From assembly GCA_964642175.1 (NCBI GenBank), contig CAZXOK010000002.1, positions 186,001 through 250,000 on the forward strand: a stretch of 64,000 nucleotides of DNA, written 5' to 3'. This document shows, piece by piece, positions 17,864-27,148 of this stretch. The DNA is from JANQGG01 sp964642175. GTDB lineage: Bacteria; Bacteroidota; Chlorobiia; Chlorobiales; Chloroherpetonaceae. The translations under genes and the position numbers were made by a program. Within the stretch, counting starts at the first letter, position 1. Every line of letters starts with the position of its first letter. The notes under the pieces were generated by a model. It did not search any database. It saw nothing but the letters and a program-made list of their open reading frames with translations, and was not told where the DNA came from.

Positions 17864-18940
17864 ATGTTTGAGCAATTAAAATCCATAAAAGATCGTTTTT
17901 TTGAAATAGAAAAACAGCTTTCCCTTCCCGAAGTGATCTCGGATCAAAATAAATTCAGGCAACTAAATAAAGAGTACAGCAGCCTAAGTGAAATTGTTAA
18001 AGCCTTTGATGCTTATAGCCGGGTTAAAGATAATTTAGACCAAAGCAAGGAGTTGTTGAATACCGAAAGCGATCCTGAAATGAAAGAGCTGGCACAGGCC
18101 GAGTACGACGAAGCTGTAGAAGCTTTACCCGAAATGGAAAGCCGATTGAAAGTATTACTCTTACCAAAGGACGAAGCAGACTCACGCGATGCCATACTTG
18201 AGATCAGGTCTGGTACCGGTGGTGAAGAAGCTGCTTTGTTTGCTGCAGATTTGCTCAGAATGTACCAACGTTATGCCGAACGCCAGGGCTGGACAACCAA
18301 GCTACTGGATTACAACGAAAGCAGTGGTATCGGGGGTTTGAAAGAAGCTGTTTTATCCTGTTCCGGAAATGATGTCTATGGCACGCTAAAATATGAAAGT
18401 GGCGTACATCGGGTGCAACGGGTACCTGAAACTGAAACTCAGGGTCGTGTACATACTTCCGCAGCCAGTGTGGCTGTTTTACCCGAAGCTGAAGATGTCG
18501 ATATTGAAATCAGAAAAGAAGACCTGGAAACCGACACGTTCCGTGCAGGTGGAAAAGGTGGCCAGAATGTTAATAAAGTGGAAACAGCTATACGTATTAC
18601 CCACAGGCCAACCGGTATTGTGGTGGCTTGCCAGGAAGAGCGTTCCCAGTTACAAAACCGTGAGCGGGCCATTAAAATGCTTCGGGCAAAACTTTACGAT
18701 ATCCAGCTGGCAGAAAAACAAAAACAGCGCGATGATCTCAGGCGCACGATGGTATCGACGGGTGACCGGAGTGCAAAAATCCGAACATATAATTTTCCGC
18801 AATCCCGTGTAACCGATCACAGGATCAATTATACCTCGCATGCCTTACCACAAATTCTGGATGGCGATTTATTTGAGCTGATTGAAGCACTCAGACTGTA
18901 CGATCAACAACAACAGCTAAAAGCGCAGATTGGCGCCTAA
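17864..18940 (+). CDS. prfA: peptide chain release factor 1
   Basis: Terminates translation at UAA and UAG. The 358-aa protein has the GGQ catalytic loop at 232-234 within GGKGGQNVNK. It also has the RF1-type tripeptide anticodon region RVPETETQGRVHTS; RF2 would show SPF there and an in-frame UGA frameshift site near the N-terminus, neither of which is present. A candidate promoter with TACCTTCA lies around 17795. The next gene starts 26 bases downstream. Confidence 0.96.
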   Translation: MFEQLKSIKDRFFEIEKQLSLPEVISDQNKFRQLNKEYSSLSEIVKAFDAYSRVKDNLDQSKELLNTESDPEMKELAQAEYDEAVEALPEMESRLKVLLLPKDEADSRDAILEIRSGTGGEEAALFAADLLRMYQRYAERQGWTTKLLDYNESSGIGGLKEAVLSCSGNDVYGTLKYESGVHRVQRVPETETQGRVHTSAASVAVLPEAEDVDIEIRKEDLETDTFRAGGKGGQNVNKVETAIRITHRPTGIVVACQEERSQLQNRERAIKMLRAKLYDIQLAEKQKQRDDLRRTMVSTGDRSAKIRTYNFPQSRVTDHRINYTSHALPQILDGDLFELIEALRLYDQQQQLKAQIGA

Positions 18941-18966
18941 ATTTAAAAAACTTAACCTGGCATATT

Positions 18967-19962
18967 ATGAGCGTTACCTATCGGGCATTAGTAGTTGAAG
19001 AAACTCCGGATGGCGTGTTTAAACGACACCTTACTAACAAAACATTGGACGAAGTACCCGATAATCACCTTTTAATTAAAGTAGCTTATACCTCGTTAAA
19101 TTATAAAGACGCTCTTTCGGCAACCGGTAATAAAGGTGTAACACGCACCTATCCGCATGTACCGGGTATTGATGCGGCAGGCACAGTTACGCAATCCAAC
19201 TCGGACGCCTTTAAAAAGGATGATCAGGTTATCGTTACCGGGTATGATTTAGGGATGAACACAGACGGGGCTTTTGCCGAGTACATTTGCGTTCCTTCCG
19301 ACTGGGCAGTTCCCTGCCCCGAAGCCCTTTCTTTAAAAGTTAGTATGATCTACGGCACCGCCGGATTTACAGCCGCCTTATGTGTACAGAAATTGCTTCA
19401 ACATGGCTTAGAACCCGGTCAAGGGCAGGTTTTAGTGACCGGCGCTTCGGGTGGTGTGGGTAGCATTGCTGTTGGTGTTCTGGCCAAGCTGGGTTTTGAG
19501 GTGGCGGCTGTTACCGGAAAAGCCCAACAAGCCAGTTATTTAACAGAACTCGGTACCAAAGAAATAATTGATCGTAAAGATCTTAGCGAACCAACCCCAA
19601 AACCCATGCTAAAAGGTCGTTGGACTGCAGTTGTGGATACGGTTGGTGGTAACATTCTGACCAATGCCATAAAATCATGCCAGTATGGAGCTGTGATAAC
19701 AGCTTGCGGTAATGCAGCCTCTCCGGAACTACCTCTCACTGTTTTTCCATTTATTTTACGTGGTGTAAGTCTTTTGGGTGTGGATTCCGTAAATTGTAGC
19801 ACAATGGACAGGATTATGATCTGGCAAAATCTAGCCGAAAACTGGGCTGTGGATGGTTTAGAGAAGGTCTTTACAGAAATTTCATTGGATGGCCTTGATC
19901 CTTATATTGATAAAATTTTAAACGGCCAGGTCTCTGGTCGTGTGCTTATTAAAGTATCCTGA
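18967..19962 (+). CDS. YhdH/YhfP-type NADPH-dependent acrylyl-CoA reductase-like oxidoreductase
   Basis: A 331-aa zinc-free medium-chain dehydrogenase/reductase. The N-terminal GroES-like half contains SLNYKDALSATG and a conserved HVPGIDAAGTV block. The Rossmann half has the dinucleotide motif VTGASGGVGSIAV at about 157-169. These features and the length fit the YhdH/AcuI quinone oxidoreductase family, whose characterised members reduce acryloyl-CoA to propionyl-CoA with NADPH. The true substrate here is not known. It follows prfA closely, so read-through is likely. Confidence 0.85.
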   Translation: MSVTYRALVVEETPDGVFKRHLTNKTLDEVPDNHLLIKVAYTSLNYKDALSATGNKGVTRTYPHVPGIDAAGTVTQSNSDAFKKDDQVIVTGYDLGMNTDGAFAEYICVPSDWAVPCPEALSLKVSMIYGTAGFTAALCVQKLLQHGLEPGQGQVLVTGASGGVGSIAVGVLAKLGFEVAAVTGKAQQASYLTELGTKEIIDRKDLSEPTPKPMLKGRWTAVVDTVGGNILTNAIKSCQYGAVITACGNAASPELPLTVFPFILRGVSLLGVDSVNCSTMDRIMIWQNLAENWAVDGLEKVFTEISLDGLDPYIDKILNGQVSGRVLIKVS

Positions 19963-20029
19963 GTATTACATTTATTTCAATTAACTGCTATTTTTAGCGA
20001 TATTTATAAACATAACATTGGAGGCTAAT

Positions 20030-20251
20030 ATGTCTGACCACATTTACAAAAAAATTGAATTAATCGGCTCTTCCCAAACCAGCATCGAAGATGCTGTGCG
20101 TAACGCTGTTTCACGGGCAAGCAAATCAATTCGCAATATGCGTTGGTTTGAAATTGTTGAAACCCGCGGTCACATTGATGGTGGTGATGTTCAGTACTGG
20201 CAGGTGACGATTAAAATCGGATTCACATTAGATGACAAAGATTCTGTATAG
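20030..20251 (+). CDS. dodecin, flavin-binding storage protein
   Basis: A 73-aa protein of the dodecin family, which forms hollow dodecamers that bind flavin pairs. Trp39 in RWFEIVETRGHI is the expected flavin-stacking residue, and Gln58 in YWQVTIKIGF the expected hydrogen-bonding one. The start is set at the ATG preceded by GGAGG seven bases upstream; an upstream in-frame ATG four codons earlier would overlap that ribosome site. A terminator follows. Confidence 0.92.
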   Translation: MSDHIYKKIELIGSSQTSIEDAVRNAVSRASKSIRNMRWFEIVETRGHIDGGDVQYWQVTIKIGFTLDDKDSV

Positions 20252-20266
20252 AACTCTCTGAAAAAA

Positions 20267-20291
20267 AACCGGCTTTAAGCCGGTTTTTTTA
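20267..20291. terminator. bidirectional terminator between dodecin and the WG-repeat gene
   Basis: AAACCGGCTT and AAGCCGGTTT make a strong G/C-rich hairpin, preceded by A8 and followed by T7, so it works on both strands for the two convergent genes. Confidence 0.9.
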
Positions 20292-20319
20292 TTCTTGGTA
20301 AGAAACAGAATTTTTTTTG

Positions 20320-21303
20320 TTATTCCTCGGGCTCCCAGATTAAATTTCCTTTTGTATCAATCCCGGTCCAAAGCAGGCCGTCACGAACGGGGGCAACACC
20401 CTGTTTAAATTCTCCGATGTAATCATAACGGGGTTTTATAACAAAGCGGCCTTTTTTATCTATCACACCCCATAGCTCATCCTTGCGTGCTGCTGCCAGA
20501 CCTTCTGAAAAGGGTTTAAGCTCATCGTATTCTGGAGAGATGACAAAATTACCGGTATGGTCGATCATGCCCCATTTATCATTTTCTTTCGCACAGGCCA
20601 GGCCATCTACAAAACTATGGCAGTATTGGAATCGGGGCAGAATTTTCAGCTGACCGCTGGTATCGATTACCCCCCATTTTTCCATAACTTTAACCGGAGC
20701 CAGGTGATCTGAAAACGGATTGGCATCAGCAAATTTTGCAGCCCACAGCGCTTTCTGTTTTTTAGAAATACAGAAATAAAGGCTGTCGTAAGTAACCCAG
20801 GCCTTCCCTTCTGTAAATGGTTTGGCATAGGCGAATTGTACAAGGATCTGCAGTTGCCCGGCACGATTCACATATCCCCATTTTCCTTTGTATTTCACAG
20901 CTGCCAAACCATCTGAAAAAGGTTGTGCCGCGCTGTACTCAGGAGTTACAACTACTTCGCCAAGGGTATCAATATACCCGAAAGTAAATTGAGAGGTGAA
21001 AATAGCCATACCCTCTGAAAACGGCCGTACACTTCCAAACTTTAACGGGATGGCAAAATCACCATAAACATCAACAAATCCATACAAATGCTTTTCCCGA
21101 ATACCCCCAAAACCCTCGGAAAATTCCTGGACATCCAGATACTTAGGTGGTACAATCACTTTCCCAAATGCATCGGCATAGCCATAATAACCTTTGCTGC
21201 GAATTGGAATAAGTCGGTCGCTGAATGGAGTAGATTGGCAGGATAAGGTGAAAAAAATAAGAACGAAAACCACTAAAAATGGTTTTATTTTAGAAAATGG
21301 CAT
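20320..21303 (-). CDS. WG-repeat lipoprotein
   Basis: A 327-aa predicted lipoprotein: a basic start, a hydrophobic stretch and the lipobox T-L-S-C22. The mature part is a chain of about seven WG/KWG repeats of roughly 43-45 residues. Each has the pattern W/Y-G-x-I/V-D-x-x-G-x-x-x-I-x-P-x-Y/F followed by PFSEGLA, for example KWGVIDTSGQLKILPRF and ELWGVIDKKGRFVIKPRY. Such proteins are frequent in Bacteroidota; their role is unknown, although beta-propeller-like binding folds are suspected. One central repeat (about 170-190) has lost the WG core. Confidence 0.8.
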   Translation of the reverse strand: MPFSKIKPFLVVFVLIFFTLSCQSTPFSDRLIPIRSKGYYGYADAFGKVIVPPKYLDVQEFSEGFGGIREKHLYGFVDVYGDFAIPLKFGSVRPFSEGMAIFTSQFTFGYIDTLGEVVVTPEYSAAQPFSDGLAAVKYKGKWGYVNRAGQLQILVQFAYAKPFTEGKAWVTYDSLYFCISKKQKALWAAKFADANPFSDHLAPVKVMEKWGVIDTSGQLKILPRFQYCHSFVDGLACAKENDKWGMIDHTGNFVISPEYDELKPFSEGLAAARKDELWGVIDKKGRFVIKPRYDYIGEFKQGVAPVRDGLLWTGIDTKGNLIWEPEE

Positions 21304-21417
21304 TTTAATGGTGGATGGTGTTTGAAATCAATCATGCAAAATATATTGAATTCAAACCTGCAAAGCTAACGATCTGCTCAACCAATCTCGAAATTCATAA
21401 TTCAAAAATCTCCAATT

Positions 21418-21822
21418 ATGAAAAACCTTACCGTATATCTGAATCTGGCCGGAAGAACCGAAGAGGCTCTTAAATTTTACCAGAAATGTTTTAATGGAGA
21501 AATTTTAGATTTACAGCGTTTTGAAAGCTCACCTTTGGAAATCCCCGAAGACTATAAGCACAAGGTGATGCATGCAGAATTTAAAGCAGATAATATGTTT
21601 TTTCTGTCTTCAGACGGTATGCCCGGCCAGCAAACAGAATTGGGAAACAGAATATCGATGAGCGTAACATTTAGTGATGAAAAGGAATTAAAACGGGCTT
21701 TTGTTGCTCTCTCAAAAAACGGACGTGTGGTCTTAAAACCTGATGAAACCTTCTGGGGAGCTGTATTTGGTAAAGTGGTCGATCAGTTTGGTATAGAGTG
21801 GTTACTAAGTTATACCAAGTAG
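21418..21822 (+). CDS. PhnB-like VOC (glyoxalase/bleomycin-resistance fold) protein
   Basis: A 134-aa protein with two beta-alpha-beta-beta-beta halves. It opens with the PhnB-like pattern YLNLAGRTEEALKFYQKCF and ends with WGAVFGKVVDQFGIEWLL, which is typical of the PhnB / 3-demethylubiquinone-methyltransferase-like VOC group. No substrate can be assigned. The real ubiG and phn pathways are not nearby, so those names should not be used. It stands alone and is followed by a very strong terminator. Confidence 0.8.
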   Translation: MKNLTVYLNLAGRTEEALKFYQKCFNGEILDLQRFESSPLEIPEDYKHKVMHAEFKADNMFFLSSDGMPGQQTELGNRISMSVTFSDEKELKRAFVALSKNGRVVLKPDETFWGAVFGKVVDQFGIEWLLSYTK

Positions 21823-21900
21823 AATTTAAGTTAGCCGAATATGTGCCAGTTCCTGAAACCCACAAAAGTACTTGATCTTTTACTGAAGGTATAAATTAAA

Positions 21901-21935
21901 AAAAGCCTCTTTAACTCAGTGTTAAAGAGGCTTTT
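21901..21935. terminator. bidirectional terminator between the VOC gene and pckG
   Basis: A perfect 15-bp stem (21901-21915 with 21921-21935) with a 5-base loop, flanked by A and T runs. It lies between two convergent genes. Confidence 0.93.
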
Positions 21936-21960
21936 GTGTGTTGAACAGATCAAAAACCGA

Positions 21961-23856
21961 TCAATCATGATTTAAGACATAACGCTCATGAACCATACCC
22001 CAATGTTTTGGTGAGCGCCACAGGCTTGAGAGTATGAGTTCACGTATAAAGATGAACTCTTTCGGAAGTCTGTCGTAGAGTTTTTCCAAGAGTTGTTCCT
22101 GTGAAAGCACCTCCTGTTTCCAGGCTTCACGGTCGATACACATCAGTTCATCGAACCTTTCTTCTGAGAAATCTTCCAAACCTGTCCAGTCAATATCTTT
22201 GTAATGAGGCATCCAGCCAATAGGGCTTTCAGCAGCGGCAGCCGAACCATGTACTCGATCTACGATCCACTTCAAGACCCGCATGTTTTCGCCAAAGCCG
22301 GGCCAGAGAAATTTACCGTTTTCATCTTTTCTGAACCAGTTTACTCCAAATATTCGAGGTGGCTCTGCCACATTTCGGCCCATTTGTAGCCAATGGTTAA
22401 AGTAAGTCCCCATATGGTATCCACAGAATGGCAACATGGCAAAAGGATCGCGGCGAAGGTTACCCACATTGCCGGAAGCAGCAGCTGTTTTTTCAGAGCC
22501 CATGGTTGCTGCTAAATATACCCCAAAGTTCCAGTTTGGAGATTGGTAAACCAAAGGTACAGTAGTTGCCCGGCGTCCACCAAAAATAAAGGCATTAATT
22601 TTAACACCATCAGGGTTTTCCCAGTCCGGATCCAAAGACGGGCACTGAGAAGCCGGGGCAGTAAAACGAGCATTCGGGTGAGCAGCCGTTCTGCCACAGT
22701 CGGGTGTCCATGGCTGGCCTTTCCAGTCAATAAGTTCCGGTGGTGGTTCATCGGTCATTTCTTCCCACCAGACATCCCCGTCAGGTGTCAAGGCCACATT
22801 GGTAAAGATGCTGTTTTTAGACAGTGATGCCATGGCATTTGGGTTGGTTTTGGCTGAAGTTCCGGGTGCAACGCCAAAAAAACCATATTCGGGATTTATA
22901 GCCCTTAACTCGCCATTCGGACCAGGTTTGATCCAGGCAATATCATCACCAACAGTGGTGATTTTCCAACCATCAAAACTCTTGGGTGGAATAAGCATGG
23001 CAAAGTTGGTTTTCCCGCATGCACTTGGGAATGCACCACCTAAATATGTTTTTTGTCCGTCTGGTGATTCAACGCCAAGGATCAGCATGTGTTCGGCAAG
23101 CCAGCCTTCGTCTCGTGCCATGGTAGAAGCAATACGCAGGGCAAAACATTTCTTACCCAGAAGTGCATTGCCACCATAGCCACTACCAAAAGACCAGATC
23201 GCGCGTTCTTCAGGAAAATGGACAATGTATTTATTGTCTTTATTACATGGCCAGGGTACATCTTTTTGCCCGGCTTCCAATGGCATACCAACCGAGTGCA
23301 GGCAAGGGACAAAGTCACCATCACCTAAAACATCCAGGACTTGAGATCCCATACGGGTCATGATGCGCATGTTGGTAACCACGTAAGGCGAGTCGGTAAT
23401 TTCAATTCCGACATGGGCTATCGGAGATCCGAGAGGACCCATACTGAATGGGATCACATACATGGTGCGACCCTTCATCGACCCGTCGAACAACTTGGTT
23501 AGCTCGGCTTTCATTTCTTTAGGATGAACCCAGTTGTTTGTAGGGCCGGCATCCTGGCGGCTGATACTGCAAATAAATGTGCGATCTTCCACACGCGCCA
23601 CATCATTTGGATCAGACCGGCATAAATAGCTGTTGGGGCGTTTTTGTTCATTAAGCTTTAAAAAAGTGCCATTATCAACCATCAACTGGCATAATTCATC
23701 GTATTCTTCCTGCGAGCCATTACACCAGACCACCTGGTCGGGCGTACAGAGTCCGGCAATTTCAGTTACCCATTGTTTAAGCGGATCGTTCTTTAAATTA
23801 GCAGGGAAATTCAATTCCACTTGGGGTGAATCTTTTTCGGGAGCCAGTGTGCTCAT
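21961..23856 (-). CDS. pckG: phosphoenolpyruvate carboxykinase (GTP)
   Basis: Interconverts oxaloacetate and phosphoenolpyruvate with GTP, the entry to gluconeogenesis or an anaplerotic step. The 631-aa length and the P-loop F276-P-S-A-C280-G-K-T283 identify the GTP-dependent class. Its reactive cysteine (Cys280) corresponds to Cys288 of the mammalian enzyme; the ATP class has no cysteine there. The kinase-2 motif GDDIAW and the guanine-binding region NWFRKDENGKFLWPGFGENMRVL are present. The start has a good AAGGAG site. An inverted repeat 27 bases upstream may be an operator. Confidence 0.97.
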   Translation of the reverse strand: MSTLAPEKDSPQVELNFPANLKNDPLKQWVTEIAGLCTPDQVVWCNGSQEEYDELCQLMVDNGTFLKLNEQKRPNSYLCRSDPNDVARVEDRTFICSISRQDAGPTNNWVHPKEMKAELTKLFDGSMKGRTMYVIPFSMGPLGSPIAHVGIEITDSPYVVTNMRIMTRMGSQVLDVLGDGDFVPCLHSVGMPLEAGQKDVPWPCNKDNKYIVHFPEERAIWSFGSGYGGNALLGKKCFALRIASTMARDEGWLAEHMLILGVESPDGQKTYLGGAFPSACGKTNFAMLIPPKSFDGWKITTVGDDIAWIKPGPNGELRAINPEYGFFGVAPGTSAKTNPNAMASLSKNSIFTNVALTPDGDVWWEEMTDEPPPELIDWKGQPWTPDCGRTAAHPNARFTAPASQCPSLDPDWENPDGVKINAFIFGGRRATTVPLVYQSPNWNFGVYLAATMGSEKTAAASGNVGNLRRDPFAMLPFCGYHMGTYFNHWLQMGRNVAEPPRIFGVNWFRKDENGKFLWPGFGENMRVLKWIVDRVHGSAAAAESPIGWMPHYKDIDWTGLEDFSEERFDELMCIDREAWKQEVLSQEQLLEKLYDRLPKEFIFIRELILSSLWRSPKHWGMVHERYVLNHD

Positions 23857-23883
23857 AAGACTACTCCTTCTTATTTAGGTGAG

Positions 23884-23903
23884 ATTTAGCATAAGCGCTA
23901 AAT
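23884..23903 (-). promoter_or_regulatory. inverted repeat upstream of pckG
   Basis: ATTTAGC and GCTAAAT are separated by six bases, giving a 20-base dyad 27 bases before the pckG start. Its position in the leader or core promoter suggests a regulator site or short hairpin. No regulator can be named. Confidence 0.3.
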
Positions 23904-23926
23904 TAAAAGTGAACTAGAAGACAATA

Positions 23927-24520
23927 TTATTTAAACCAAATTGAGTCGGGATACAACCCATTAAATTTTTTATCCAATCCCAACCAATGTCCTGTTGGCA
24001 GACTCATAATAAGGAGCGAGCAAAACATTAACGGAAAAGAAGTATGAAACTGAAAATATCCGCCGGCAGCAAAATTAATAAGGATAAACAACGCAAAGGC
24101 TGCATTAACTCTTACAGCAATACCAAAGATCAGCGATAACCCGATTACCAATTCTCCAATGGTAGCCATCCAGGCAATAGGCAAATAAAAAGGAATGGCA
24201 AAATACTTGAGGTAAATCGGTTCAAAGGCAAACAAGGGTGAATCGGGTTCAACGACCGATAAAACCTTGTTGGCATTGAGTTCATTGATATAATAATCGT
24301 TTAATTGGTTGAGGGTTTGTAGTTGATACTCAAAGACACCTTTCAGCTTATCGGTCCAAAGCCAATCTTTTAAAAGTTTATAGGCAAATCCTACAAAGAA
24401 ATATAACCCAAAGAAGTATCTGAGGATTAATACACCTACTACACCGATGGATTTGAATGGATTTTGGAGGAGATATTCTTTTGACCAGTTAAACTGCTGA
24501 AGCGATTGCGATGATGCCAT
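23927..24520 (-). CDS. DoxX-family membrane protein
   Basis: A 197-aa protein with about four membrane segments (about 25-48, 105-130, 132-152 and 155-175). It has the DoxX/DoxD-like pattern LRYFFGLYFFVGFAYKLL near the start and GELVIGLSLIFGIAVRVNA in the middle. A longer soluble loop separates helices 1 and 2. DoxX proteins have been linked to quinone oxidoreductase subunits and thiol-stress systems, but no substrate can be given. An AGGAGA site precedes the ATG. It lies between pckG and a TlpA-like gene on the same strand. Confidence 0.8.
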   Translation of the reverse strand: MASSQSLQQFNWSKEYLLQNPFKSIGVVGVLILRYFFGLYFFVGFAYKLLKDWLWTDKLKGVFEYQLQTLNQLNDYYINELNANKVLSVVEPDSPLFAFEPIYLKYFAIPFYLPIAWMATIGELVIGLSLIFGIAVRVNAAFALFILINFAAGGYFQFHTSFPLMFCSLLIMSLPTGHWLGLDKKFNGLYPDSIWFK

Positions 24521-24676
24521 TATTTCTCCTGAAAAGGAAAGATTTAAAGCTATGGATTAATTGTCTGGTGAGTTAAAGATATTAAAAAAACAATTAAATA
24601 AAGCGACTTAACTGTGAGATTTACGATGAAGCAGTAAGGTGATTAGATTAAAAATCCAGTAGCATAACAAAAAGAA

Positions 24677-24697
24677 AAGCCCCGCAAACCGGGGCTT
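24677..24697 (-). terminator. intrinsic terminator of the TlpA-like gene
   Basis: AAGCCCCG and CGGGGCTT form an 8-bp stem with a 5-base loop, followed on the minus strand by TTCTTTTTG. It lies 12 bases after the stop of the TlpA-like gene. Confidence 0.85.
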
Positions 24698-24708
24698 ATT
24701 TTACGATC

Positions 24709-25287
24709 CTACTTTTTAAGGCTTTGAAGTATAGCTTCTTCAAAAATTTCTTTGCTTCTGGCTCCTACAAAATGGCCAAGAACTTCGCCCTTTGCGTTAA
24801 TGATAAACGAAGTAGGAATACCGCGAATACCGCCATCAATGAACTGACCGTAGTCTCGTGTGATTTCGGGTGTGCCCATAGCCAGCGGATAATTGATACC
24901 TTCTTTTTTTGCATATGCCTTTACGTTTTCGGCCTTGTCGCCGACTGCCACGCCAATAAAGGTGAAATTTTTCTTTTCATACTCTGTTTGGAGTTCAATC
25001 ATATCCGGGATTTCGGCTCGGCAGGGCGGGCACCATGTGGCCCAAAAATTAAGAATAATGCCTTTGCCTTTGAAATCGGACATGGTTACAGCTTTTCCTT
25101 CTATGGTGGTTAAGCTGAAATCAGGTGCAAGGTTTTTATTGTCGTCCTCAGAGAGCAGACTCTCAGAACTGGTTGGTGTACTGGTAGCAGTTGGTTCATG
25201 AGAACCAGACATATTAAATGCCATGATAAAACCGGCAGCAAAAATCAGTAAGGTGATGGAGGTAATGACAACTTGTTTCTGGGTCAT
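24709..25287 (-). CDS. TlpA-like membrane-anchored thiol-disulfide oxidoreductase
   Basis: A 192-aa periplasmic thioredoxin-fold protein held by an N-terminal membrane helix (about 7-25), then a Ser/Thr linker (about 27-50). The redox site is C86-P-P-C89 in FWATWCPPCRAEIP, followed by the cis-proline region GGIRGIPTSFIINAKGEVLG. This matches the TlpA/ResA/CcmX type that reduces apocytochrome c or other exported proteins. A link to the ccm genes 5 kb away is reasonable but not shown. The small residue count before the helix suggests an uncleaved anchor. Confidence 0.88.
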   Translation of the reverse strand: MTQKQVVITSITLLIFAAGFIMAFNMSGSHEPTATSTPTSSESLLSEDDNKNLAPDFSLTTIEGKAVTMSDFKGKGIILNFWATWCPPCRAEIPDMIELQTEYEKKNFTFIGVAVGDKAENVKAYAKKEGINYPLAMGTPEITRDYGQFIDGGIRGIPTSFIINAKGEVLGHFVGARSKEIFEEAILQSLKK

Positions 25288-25598
25288 GGGTATAGCAAAA
25301 TTTAGAGATACTTAGAAAAATGTTTGAAACTCTAACGAGTAGGTTCAAGATTTGTTTTACTTGGTGCAAAGTTATGTTGAAAAACTTTCAAAATCAATGA
25401 CATTTTTCGGTAAGGAAATCAAACTTAAAGTAATAGTAAATGTAACTTTAATAATATGTTAGATATTCTCGACAGCTTTTACTATCATTATGTTTTTTTA
25501 CGAGACAGGGAAAAACTTTGAGAAACAGAAACTAATCCTTATATTCTTTGCCCAATCGTAATTATTGTTTTTTAAGGTTTTTTCCGTGAATCTACAAT
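25288..25598. other. non-coding spacer between the TlpA-like gene and tRNA-Thr
   Basis: About 310 A/T-rich bases without a supported gene. It should hold the promoter of the leftward TlpA-like gene and that of tRNA-Thr/atpD. Apparent reading frames over the tRNA are only its complement. No clear operator or riboswitch was found. Confidence 0.6.
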
Positions 25599-25671
25599 GC
25601 CACTTTAGCTCAGTTGGTAGAGCAACAGTTTCGTAAATTGTAGGTCGCGGGTTCGAGTCCCGCAGGTGGCT
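25599..25671 (+). tRNA. tRNA-Thr (anticodon CGU)
   Basis: Complete cloverleaf of 73 bases. The acceptor stem is GCCACTT/AGGTGGC, the D arm GCTCAGTTGGTAGAGC, and the anticodon stem ACAGT/ATTGT carries loop TTCGTAA. The T arm is GCGGG-TTCGAGT-CCCGC. The anticodon CGT reads ACG threonine codons. The discriminator is T and no CCA is encoded. It lies 74 bases before atpD. Confidence 0.95.
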
Positions 25672-25745
25672 CGGTTCAAGTCGCCACAAACGACTGCCAC
25701 AGAATTTTTAATATAATAAACCATTTAAACACTCACACCTAAAGT

Positions 25746-27134
25746 ATGCAAGAAGGAAAGATAACTCAAATTATCGGCCCCGTAGTTGATGTGGATTTTG
25801 CGGAAGGCAATCTGCCATCAATTATGGATGCGTTGATTGTTCCAAAAGAAGATGGAACTGAATTAGTATTGGAAACCCAACAGCATCTAGGCGAAGAACG
25901 CGTCCGAACGGTAGCCATGGAAGGTACCGATGGTTTGGTTCGAGGAATGAAGGTTGTGAATACCCAAAAACCGATTCAGGCACCGGTTGGTGAAAAAGTA
26001 TTAGGCCGCATGTTAAATGTGGTAGGAGCTCCAATTGATGGTCTGGGTAAAATTGAAACGGATAAAACTTACTCGATTCACAGAGAAGCCCCGGCGTTTG
26101 CGGATTTATCAACCAAAGCTGAAATGTTTGAAACCGGTATTAAGGTTATCGACTTGCTTGAGCCTTATTCACGCGGTGGTAAAACAGGTTTGTTCGGTGG
26201 TGCCGGTGTAGGTAAAACCGTTCTTATTATGGAGCTGATCAACAACATCGCCAAACAGCAGTCCGGTTATAGTGTCTTTGCAGGTGTGGGTGAGCGTACC
26301 CGTGAAGGGAACGACCTTTGGGAAGAAATGAAAGAATCCGGCGTTATTGATAAAACCGCCCTTGTATTCGGTCAGATGAACGAGCCACCGGGAGCCCGTG
26401 CCCGCGTAGCTTTAACCGCTTTATCCATCGCCGAGTATTTCCGCGATGAAGAAAACCGCGACGTGCTTTTATTTATTGATAACATCTTCCGGTTTACACA
26501 GGCCGGTTCCGAAGTATCAGCGCTTCTGGGTCGTATGCCTAGTGCGGTAGGTTACCAGCCAACCCTGGCTACTGAAATGGGTGAACTGCAGGAACGTATT
26601 GTTTCTACAAATAACGGTTCTGTAACATCTGTACAGGCCATTTATGTGCCTGCGGATGACTTGACTGACCCGGCGCCAGCTACAACCTTTTCTCACCTCG
26701 ACGCCACCACGGTGCTTTCCCGTGCAATCTCTGAGTTGGGTATCTACCCGGCTGTAGATCCTCTGGATTCTACTTCTCGTATTTTAGATCCGAACATTGT
26801 CGGGGAGGATCACTACGATACAGCCCAGGCAGTTAAAGAGATCTTGCAGCGCTATAAAGATCTTCAGGATATTATTGCTATTCTGGGTATGGACGAGTTG
26901 TCTGATGAAGACAAACTGGTTGTGGCCCGTGCCCGTAAAGTTCAACGCTTCCTTTCTCAGCCGTTCTTTGTGGCTGAGCAGTTTACCGGTCTTGAAGGTA
27001 AATATGTGAAGCTTGAAGATACCATCAGAAGCTTTAAAGAGATCCTTGAAGGTAAGCACGACGATCTGCCTGAAAATGCTTTCTATCTCGTTGGTACTAT
27101 TGAAGAAGCCATCGAGAAAGCTAAAAACATGTAA
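25746..27134 (+). CDS. atpD: F1 ATP synthase subunit beta
   Basis: Catalytic subunit of the F1F0 ATP synthase, 462 aa, with P-loop GGAGVGKT at 151-158 and the catalytic region GERTREGNDLWEEM. It also has ALTALSIAEYFRDEENRDVLLFIDN and the DELSD-like segment MDELSDEDK. It is followed only by atpC; alpha, gamma and the F0 genes are not here. This split layout is usual in Bacteroidota, Chlorobiota and relatives. Confidence 0.98.
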   Translation: MQEGKITQIIGPVVDVDFAEGNLPSIMDALIVPKEDGTELVLETQQHLGEERVRTVAMEGTDGLVRGMKVVNTQKPIQAPVGEKVLGRMLNVVGAPIDGLGKIETDKTYSIHREAPAFADLSTKAEMFETGIKVIDLLEPYSRGGKTGLFGGAGVGKTVLIMELINNIAKQQSGYSVFAGVGERTREGNDLWEEMKESGVIDKTALVFGQMNEPPGARARVALTALSIAEYFRDEENRDVLLFIDNIFRFTQAGSEVSALLGRMPSAVGYQPTLATEMGELQERIVSTNNGSVTSVQAIYVPADDLTDPAPATTFSHLDATTVLSRAISELGIYPAVDPLDSTSRILDPNIVGEDHYDTAQAVKEILQRYKDLQDIIAILGMDELSDEDKLVVARARKVQRFLSQPFFVAEQFTGLEGKYVKLEDTIRSFKEILEGKHDDLPENAFYLVGTIEEAIEKAKNM

Positions 27135-27148
27135 AGGAAGGTTTAGTT

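Noticed and set aside
17864..18940. Release factor 2 with a programmed frameshift
   Set aside because: No in-frame UGA or CUUUGA slippery site near the start, and the stop-codon recognition segment fits RF1.
25498..25689. Minus-strand reading frame over tRNA-Thr encoding a peptide with RDSNPRPTIYETVALPTEL
   Set aside because: This is the well-known false protein from translating the complement of a tRNA gene; the tRNA fold explains it fully.
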